From assembly GCA_947166305.1 (NCBI GenBank), contig CAMVDV010000017.1, positions 1-63,957 on the forward strand: a DNA stretch of 63,957 bases, in the 5' to 3' direction. A program made the translations under genes and the position numbers. Position 1 is the first letter of the stretch; every line of letters starts with the position of its first letter. The notes below the pieces were generated by a model that worked only from the letters and a program-made list of their open reading frames with translations, was not told the DNA's origin and ran no database searches. Below, piece by piece: positions 59,641 to 63,957 of this stretch. This stretch comes from an uncultured Prevotellaceae bacterium (GTDB taxonomy: Bacteria; Bacteroidota; Bacteroidia; Bacteroidales; Bacteroidaceae).

Positions 59641-62144
59641 CACAATTGCCAGCTTTGTCGATAGCCGAGGCGGTGAGTGAGACGCTTCGGGACGTGCCGA
59701 TTGCCGTGGTGACTGCGCCTCCGGGAGCCGGAAAATCGACCCTTTTGCCCCTTACCCTTATGCAGGATGCGCCCGTGGAGGGCAGGATTCTGATGCTCGA
59801 GCCGCGCCGTCTGGCCGCACGACAAATTGCCGAGCGCATGGCATCGCTGCTGGGTGAGCCGGTAGGAAAGCGCGTGGGCTACCGCATCCGCTTTGATACT
59901 TGTGTGAGCAGGGACACCAAGATTGAGGTCCTGACGGAGGGTATCCTGACGCGGATGCTGGAGCACGACCCGACACTCGACGGCGTGGGCATCATCATCT
60001 TCGACGAAATTCACGAACGCAGCCTGCATTCCGACCTCGCACTCGCTTTGTCTCGACAGGCACAGCTGTTGCTCAGGCCCGACCTCCGCCTGCTCCTCAT
60101 GTCGGCCACTATCGATGCGTCGGCCATCTGTCAAGCCCTCGGCGCACCGCTCATAGCGTGCCAGGGACGGCAATTCCCCGTAGATATTGTTTATGCAAAG
60201 GAGGACACTGACCGGCGCGACATGGCTCAGGCGGTGGCAAGCGCTGTGAGGAGAGCGCTCAGGGAGCAGGATGGCGACATTCTTGCCTTTCTCCCCGGGC
60301 AATCGGACATCGCGAAGTGTGCCGAAATGCTGCAGGGAAGCCCGGCCACCGTGCTTCCGCTCTACGGCAACCTGCCTGCGTCGGAGCAGCGAAGGGCCAT
60401 CCTTCCGTCGAGAGAGGGCGAGCGGAAAGTGGTGCTGGCCACGTCGATTGCCGAGACATCCTTGACGATTGAGGGCGTGCGGAGCGTGGTGGACAGCGGA
60501 CTTTGCCGCACCCTTGTGTTCGACGCCCGCAGCGGTCTGAGCCATCTGGAAACAGTCTGTGTCAGCATGGACATGGCCGTTCAGCGTGCAGGCCGCGCCG
60601 GCAGACTGGCTCCGGGCGTTTGTTATCGACTCTGGACGAAGGCGGCGGAGCACCGCATGGCAGAGACGAGGCGGCCGGAGATAGTGTATGCCGACCTCGC
60701 GCCGACCGTCCTTGACATTGCCGCCTTTGGCGAACCCGACCCTTCAGCCCTGCCTTGGCTCACCCCGCCGCCCGTGAAGAGCCTTGCCGAGGCGCGCCAT
60801 TTGCTCCTTTCCCTCGGTGCTGTGGACGGTAAAGGCATCACGCCGCTGGGCAAGAGGATGGCCGAATTGCCTTGTCACCCCCGCATTTCCCGAATGATAC
60901 TCCGTGCCGTCTCGCTCGGCCAGGCAAGCCTTGCCTGCGACATCGCCGCGCTGCTCGAGGAGAAAGACCCGCTCGCAGGGCAGGAGGTGAGTGCCGACAT
61001 CGGTCTGCGCCTGTCGGGTCTCCACCGACGCGGCCAAGGGAGGGAAGAGTCGCACAGCGCCTCGTGGCACCGCATCGTGCAGGTGGCCGACGCTTATCGA
61101 AGGATGTTGAAGGGTATCGATGCAGGGAAAACGGCCTCGTCCACGAGGGAAGGGACGGAAGGAGCCTTGCTTGCCTACGCCTACCCCGAGCGTGTGGCGA
61201 TGCAGATGGACAGGGCGGGGCGCTACAGGCTTGCCGGCGGCGACGAAATCCGCCTTGACCGCAGCGACCCTCTCACGGCCCATCCCTGGCTTGTGTTCGC
61301 CAAGACGCAGCTCGGCGCAGGCGGCATGGCGCCCATCCCACTTGGCGGAGGCCTGCTGGCGGCTGCCGTGGAGCCGGACGACCTGGAGGGTCTTGCCTCG
61401 GAGCGCGACCTTGTGGCGTGGGAAACGGCCACCGAGCAGCTTGCCGTCCGCCACGAATGGCGCATCGGACGCCTTCTGCTTCGCTCAAAACCCTTGCACG
61501 ACGCACCGCGAGAGGCGATGGAAAAGGCCATCTGCGACATGGTGGAGAAGGACGGACTCAGCGTGCTGTCGTGGACCGACGAGGTGGGTGCCTTGCAGCG
61601 ACGCGTGGCTCAGGTGGCCGCCTGGCACCCCGAATTGCCCATACCCGACCTCTCCACTCAGCATCTTCTCGCTTCGTGCAGCGACTGGCTCCCCTTTTAT
61701 CTCTATGCCGAGGGCGGCCGTCTGCGCTCCAGCGGTGCAGAGCTTCGCAAGATCGACCTGCGCGAGGCTGTCTGGAGCCTTGTCCCCTATGACCTTCAGC
61801 AAGAGATAGACCGCCTTGCGCCCTCGCATATCGAGGTGCCCACGGGCAGCCATATCCGCCTCGACTACCGCCTGGGGGCCGATGCGCCAGTGCTGAGCGT
61901 GCGCCTGCAGGAGTGCTTTGGCATGAAGGAGACACCCCGTGTGGACGGCGGACGCCTGCCGGTGCTGATGGAACTCCTCTCGCCGGGCTACAAGCCGGTG
62001 CAGCTCACCAGCGACCTCGGCAGTTTCTGGCGCACCACATACTTCGAGGTGCGCGCCGAACTGCGCCGCCGCTATCCCAAACACTCCTGGCCCGACAACC
62101 CCCTGGAGGCTGAGGCTGTGAGGGGCGTAAAGCGCAGGAGATGA
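59625..62144 (+). CDS. hrpB: ATP-dependent helicase HrpB
   Basis: This 839-residue DEAH-box helicase is close to the usual HrpB length. Walker A is APPGAGKST (31-39) and the DEIH box is at 127-130 (IIIFDEIHERSLHSDLALAL). The SAT motif (LLMSATIDA), helicase C domain with QRAGRAGRLAPGVCYRLW, and the HrpB-specific C-terminal domain (TYFEVRAELRRRYPKHSWPD) follow. It is RNA-helicase-like; its cell role is not well settled. It starts within an inverted repeat and its stop codon is the first base of a 22-bp array. Confidence 0.95.
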   Translation: MTYELPQLPALSIAEAVSETLRDVPIAVVTAPPGAGKSTLLPLTLMQDAPVEGRILMLEPRRLAARQIAERMASLLGEPVGKRVGYRIRFDTCVSRDTKIEVLTEGILTRMLEHDPTLDGVGIIIFDEIHERSLHSDLALALSRQAQLLLRPDLRLLLMSATIDASAICQALGAPLIACQGRQFPVDIVYAKEDTDRRDMAQAVASAVRRALREQDGDILAFLPGQSDIAKCAEMLQGSPATVLPLYGNLPASEQRRAILPSREGERKVVLATSIAETSLTIEGVRSVVDSGLCRTLVFDARSGLSHLETVCVSMDMAVQRAGRAGRLAPGVCYRLWTKAAEHRMAETRRPEIVYADLAPTVLDIAAFGEPDPSALPWLTPPPVKSLAEARHLLLSLGAVDGKGITPLGKRMAELPCHPRISRMILRAVSLGQASLACDIAALLEEKDPLAGQEVSADIGLRLSGLHRRGQGREESHSASWHRIVQVADAYRRMLKGIDAGKTASSTREGTEGALLAYAYPERVAMQMDRAGRYRLAGGDEIRLDRSDPLTAHPWLVFAKTQLGAGGMAPIPLGGGLLAAAVEPDDLEGLASERDLVAWETATEQLAVRHEWRIGRLLLRSKPLHDAPREAMEKAICDMVEKDGLSVLSWTDEVGALQRRVAQVAAWHPELPIPDLSTQHLLASCSDWLPFYLYAEGGRLRSSGAELRKIDLREAVWSLVPYDLQQEIDRLAPSHIEVPTGSHIRLDYRLGADAPVLSVRLQECFGMKETPRVDGGRLPVLMELLSPGYKPVQLTSDLGSFWRTTYFEVRAELRRRYPKHSWPDNPLEAEAVRGVKRRR

Positions 62145-62231
62145 AAACGTCGCACGCGGCGATGTGAAACGCGGCACGCGGAAAACGGCAACGCCGCACG
62201 CGGGGATTGCTGTCCTCGCGTGCGGCGTTTT
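62144..62231. repeat. 22-bp periodic array, 4 units, between convergent genes
   Basis: Units start at 62144, 62166, 62188 and 62210. Cores are GTCGCACGCGGCGA-like; the fourth is inverted (CTCGCGTGCGGCG) and can pair with unit three. The first base is the last base of the hrpB stop. It may terminate both hrpB and the fasciclin gene. Confidence 0.9.
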
Positions 62232-62267
62232 CCGTCACGGGCTGTCGGGACTGCCGGCGCAGTCTGC

Positions 62268-63957
62268 CTACCAGATGTCCTCGGGATTCTCGGGATTGTC
62301 GTAAATCTCCTTCGCGCAGTACTCGATAAAGTCCATGTAGAACTCCTTGCGGTCCTCGTCGAGCACGGACTTAAGCTTGATGTAGTAGGTCTCGTTCGGG
62401 TCGAGTGTCTGGCGGACGAAGATGTGCCGGATGTTCTCGCGGTCGTTGTAGTCGCGCTCCGTGCCGTCGTTCGAGTTGATGGACTTCGGGCCTTTCATGT
62501 AGCCATTGTTGCGCATATTCTTGTCATTCTGCGCGTTGTAGTCGTCATCTTCAGGGTCGTCTCTCACCCAACCCACCTTTCTGGCATGGTCCTCGTTGCG
62601 GCAGTCGAGCGTGAGGTCGAGGGGAATGCCGGCGGCAGACAGTTTGTCGGGGTTGTTGCCGAAGTAGACTTGTGCCACGCCACGTTTGCCGTTGGCCAGC
62701 ACCTTGTAGCGCACCTCGTAGGTACCCCTGCGGGGCACGGGCGGCAGCTTGAACATCACCTCGAAGCGGCCCACGGCCTTCATCTCGTCGCGATGCAGGT
62801 TGCACCAGTCATCGTTCCATGCGTTGTAGTAAACGAAGTTCATGTCGGCGTTCTGCTGCATGTTCTCAAAGTAATTGTAAGTGCGCACCGTGTTGGGGAT
62901 GTAGACGTGTTTGGCATCCTCGCCCGTGGCCTTCTTCAGCCGGATGTCGTTGTTCATGGCCTCGGGGAAGAGGCTCATGCCGTCGAAGCGTATGCGGTCG
63001 CGCTGAAGGTTGTCGCGTGTCTCGTCATTGTAAGAGATGGGAGCGTCGATAGGGTAGATGTTGCAGTTCACCATGTCGTTGAGTACGGCCAGTTCGGAGT
63101 CGGTCTGCACCAGGCTGCCCACTTTCTTCTCGTCGCAGCCAATCTCCTCGCCCGTGCCCTGGCGCCCGTTGTCGGTGATGGGGAAGCGGTTGATGTAGAC
63201 GCCATTGCTGGCCTTGCTCTCCAGGAGCTTGAAGAGTCGGCGCTTGCCCATCGTCGTGTAGTATTCATAGACGGGGATAGCATAGACGTTGGGACGGCTC
63301 AGATTGAATCCATACTCGTTGATGTGGAACACAAGCTTGCCCTTGGGAATGCGCATGGGCAGGATGTGATAGGTGATCCATTGGTAGAGCAGGTGGTCTT
63401 CGCTCTCGTAGTCGTCGTCAGTCTTGAACTTGTCGTCGTCGCTATACTGATGCTTGTCCAGTATCCACTGCGTGAGTTTGCCCAGCAGGTCGGGGTCTTG
63501 CGGGTCGATGCCTTCGCTTCGCCAGAAGTCATCGGGTTCGGCAAAGATGGTGAAGCCGTAGAGTCTGTGCTTCGGAGCGTAGGCTGTGTTGCCCTCGGCA
63601 AAGCCGTAGCTCGACTGCATCCCCACCAAGTCGGGTATCATGCCCGTCTGATAGAGCTCCTCATACTTTTCGTCGCGCACCTTGCTCAGCGTGTCGAGCA
63701 GTCCGCAAGCCTGGATGACGCGGAAACACGTCAGGAATCCATCCTTCTTCTCGTCGAGGCATTGCTGTATATAGCTTGCCGCCGACACGTCCTTCGGCGC
63801 AATCACCTTCTCCATCTGGTGAATGATTCCGTTGATATTGAGGATGTCTCTCTCCTTCACACTCACGGGGCAGTCGTCGTTGATGTAGATGCTGTCGGGC
63901 TGGTTGGCAGGCTTTCTCACCGTCAGCTTCTTGTCGTTGAGCGTGCCGAGGATGAAC
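62268..63957 (-). CDS. Fasciclin-type lipoprotein, paralogue (5' end outside window)
   Basis: The frame is open to the window edge (63957), with no start codon in view before the protein region; a GTG at 63920 is internal. The visible 562 codons match the 37863 protein closely: SYNDETRDNLQRDRIRFD here against YNDAVRENLGKERIRFDL there, LPPVPRRGTYEVRYKVLANG, and the shared end NPENPEDIW. The N-terminal fasciclin part is only partly in view (FILGTLNDKKLTVRKP, NINGIIHQMEKVIAPKD). No partner genes are visible. Confidence 0.85.
   Translation of the reverse strand, partial: FILGTLNDKKLTVRKPANQPDSIYINDDCPVSVKERDILNINGIIHQMEKVIAPKDVSAASYIQQCLDEKKDGFLTCFRVIQACGLLDTLSKVRDEKYEELYQTGMIPDLVGMQSSYGFAEGNTAYAPKHRLYGFTIFAEPDDFWRSEGIDPQDPDLLGKLTQWILDKHQYSDDDKFKTDDDYESEDHLLYQWITYHILPMRIPKGKLVFHINEYGFNLSRPNVYAIPVYEYYTTMGKRRLFKLLESKASNGVYINRFPITDNGRQGTGEEIGCDEKKVGSLVQTDSELAVLNDMVNCNIYPIDAPISYNDETRDNLQRDRIRFDGMSLFPEAMNNDIRLKKATGEDAKHVYIPNTVRTYNYFENMQQNADMNFVYYNAWNDDWCNLHRDEMKAVGRFEVMFKLPPVPRRGTYEVRYKVLANGKRGVAQVYFGNNPDKLSAAGIPLDLTLDCRNEDHARKVGWVRDDPEDDDYNAQNDKNMRNNGYMKGPKSINSNDGTERDYNDRENIRHIFVRQTLDPNETYYIKLKSVLDEDRKEFYMDFIEYCAKEIYDNPENPEDIW

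Noticed and set aside
7002..62231. CRISPR arrays as an explanation of the 22-bp repeats
   Set aside because: Period of 22 is too short for any known repeat-plus-spacer, the variable part is only 6-12 bases, units invert within arrays and no cas gene is present.

Overview
The window looks like part of a chromosome from a gut- or mouth-type member of the Bacteroidales, most likely Prevotella-like. The evidence is Bacteroidetes-type promoters (TAnnTTTG at -7), secreted proteins ending in short Gly-x-Tyr ... Lys C-terminal tails of the type IX secretion kind, C10 (streptopain-like) peptidases with pro-domains, fimbrillin-like and fasciclin lipoproteins, a BspA-type leucine-rich-repeat remnant, and a V-type ATPase operon with the DUF2764 gene. 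No rRNA, tRNA, CRISPR array or transposase was seen.

Layout: 1-1080 is an ECF sigma factor fused to a transmembrane segment and a periplasmic tail, cut by the window edge. 1261-2679 is an AAA ATPase with a DUF234-like C-terminus. 3.0-3.4 kb is a BspA-like remnant. 3.7-4.7 kb is a secreted protein whose 3' end is followed by 88-bp tandem repeats. 4.89-5.21 kb is a promoter-to-terminator structured RNA or leader ahead of a caspase-like lipoprotein. 7.2-11.4 kb is a fimbrillin/ASPM lipoprotein paired with a C10 peptidase. 11.5-20 kb (minus strand) holds a large MscS channel and a GH31 + DUF4965 pair. 20-21 kb is a graveyard of cupin and sugar-kinase fragments and repeats. 21-27.8 kb is an RND efflux operon with a divergent AraC regulator. 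28-41.6 kb is a surface cluster: CotH protein, 1702-residue multidomain protein, fasciclin lipoprotein and GH29 fucosidase. 41.7-46.5 kb holds V-ATPase subunits E, DUF2764, A and B, ending abruptly at an MNT/HEPN toxin-antitoxin pair. 47.7-50 kb is an ECF sigma / anti-sigma / secreted-protein operon. 50.1-54.7 kb is a dockerin-bearing C10 peptidase and a GH66 dextranase-like enzyme. 55.4-59.5 kb holds a secreted protein, a bPH2 protein and an acyltransferase. 59.6-62.1 kb is hrpB. 62.3 kb to the end is a second fasciclin lipoprotein, cut by the window edge.

The most unusual feature is non-coding. At ten gap regions, and once inside a coding sequence, there are short arrays of units that repeat every 22 bp. 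The unit sequence is nearly constant within an array but very different between arrays, and in several arrays a unit is inverted so that it can form a hairpin with a neighbour. Other repeat families (a palindromic GGACGCGCC element, CCCCCTAAAGGGGG hairpins, and simple AATTTACTATTT or AACCTCAC repeats) also fill the gaps and have spread into coding linkers.
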